From JAEUSE01 sp964648985 (lineage in GTDB: Bacteria; Patescibacteriota; Doudnabacteria; UBA920), in NCBI GenBank assembly GCA_964648985.1, contig CAZYMS010000021.1, positions 1 through 22,228 on the forward strand: a stretch of 22,228 bases of DNA, given 5' to 3'. The position numbers and the translations under genes were made by a program. The notes beneath the pieces were generated by a model, which saw only the letters and a list, made by a program, of their open reading frames with translations, was not told the DNA's origin and ran no database searches. Positions 21,516 through 22,228 of this stretch are shown here, piece by piece (within the stretch, counting starts at the first letter, position 1; each line of letters begins with the position of its first letter).

Positions 21516-22228
<713 letters not shown>

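Overview
The window looks like a piece of a Candidate Phyla Radiation (Patescibacteria, Parcubacteria-like) genome. The evidence is a compact, secretin-free type IV pilus locus, a pilin of the FTLIELLVVIAIIG type, few Shine-Dalgarno sites, a 23S rRNA gene with expanded helices and no 16S gene in front of it, and a diverged UppS. The phylum is inferred from gene style; no marker was compared by alignment.

Layout. (1) 259-7579, plus strand: pilus assembly genes pilM, pilN, pilO, a small PilP-position membrane protein, pilB, a degenerate receiver-like protein, pilT and pilC, closed by a terminator at 7624-7644. (2) 7795-8226: the major prepilin with its own promoter and terminator. (3) 8323-11661: a Wzy/O-antigen-ligase-like membrane protein (candidate pilin or surface glycan ligase), an unusual pilin-like protein with no prepilin cleavage motif, and the prepilin peptidase pilD. 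(4) 11760-14642: four tightly packed minor pseudopilins (GspH/FimT-, PilV-, PilW- and PilX-like), closed by a bidirectional terminator. (5) 14714-15091, minus strand: a small membrane-anchored LysM protein. (6) 15301-20843, plus strand: ligA, two tandem paralogous GT-C type membrane glycosyltransferases and uppS. (7) 20844-21515: a gene-free leader holding a strong promoter, a short-range terminator and two copies of a heptamer palindrome. (8) about 21516-22228: the 5' part of 23S rRNA, cut by the window edge.

How the parts fit. PilM/N/O plus the small protein form the inner-membrane platform, PilC is the platform core, PilB extends and PilT retracts the fibre, PilD processes the pilins, and the four pseudopilins probably prime or tip the fibre. 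No secretin (PilQ) is present, which fits a cell with one membrane. The Wzy-like protein, the GT-C pair and UppS (undecaprenyl carrier synthesis) suggest lipid-linked glycan chemistry that could decorate the pilin or the cell surface.

The most striking structure is not a gene. At least seven places hold degenerate short tandem repeats, almost always with a 7-base unit, mostly arranged as inverted arms that can fold into long quasi-palindromes. The unit differs from place to place (for example TGCAGAA, GTGAGAA, NNNCTAG, CTACAAG, AGTAATA), so these are not copies of one ordinary mobile element. They lie between genes, wrap a terminator, enclose the start codon of the PilW-like gene, encode its signal leader, and sit in frame inside ligA. 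A second palindromic insert enlarges the ligA zinc finger. Also notable: none of the 21 annotated genes ends in TGA.
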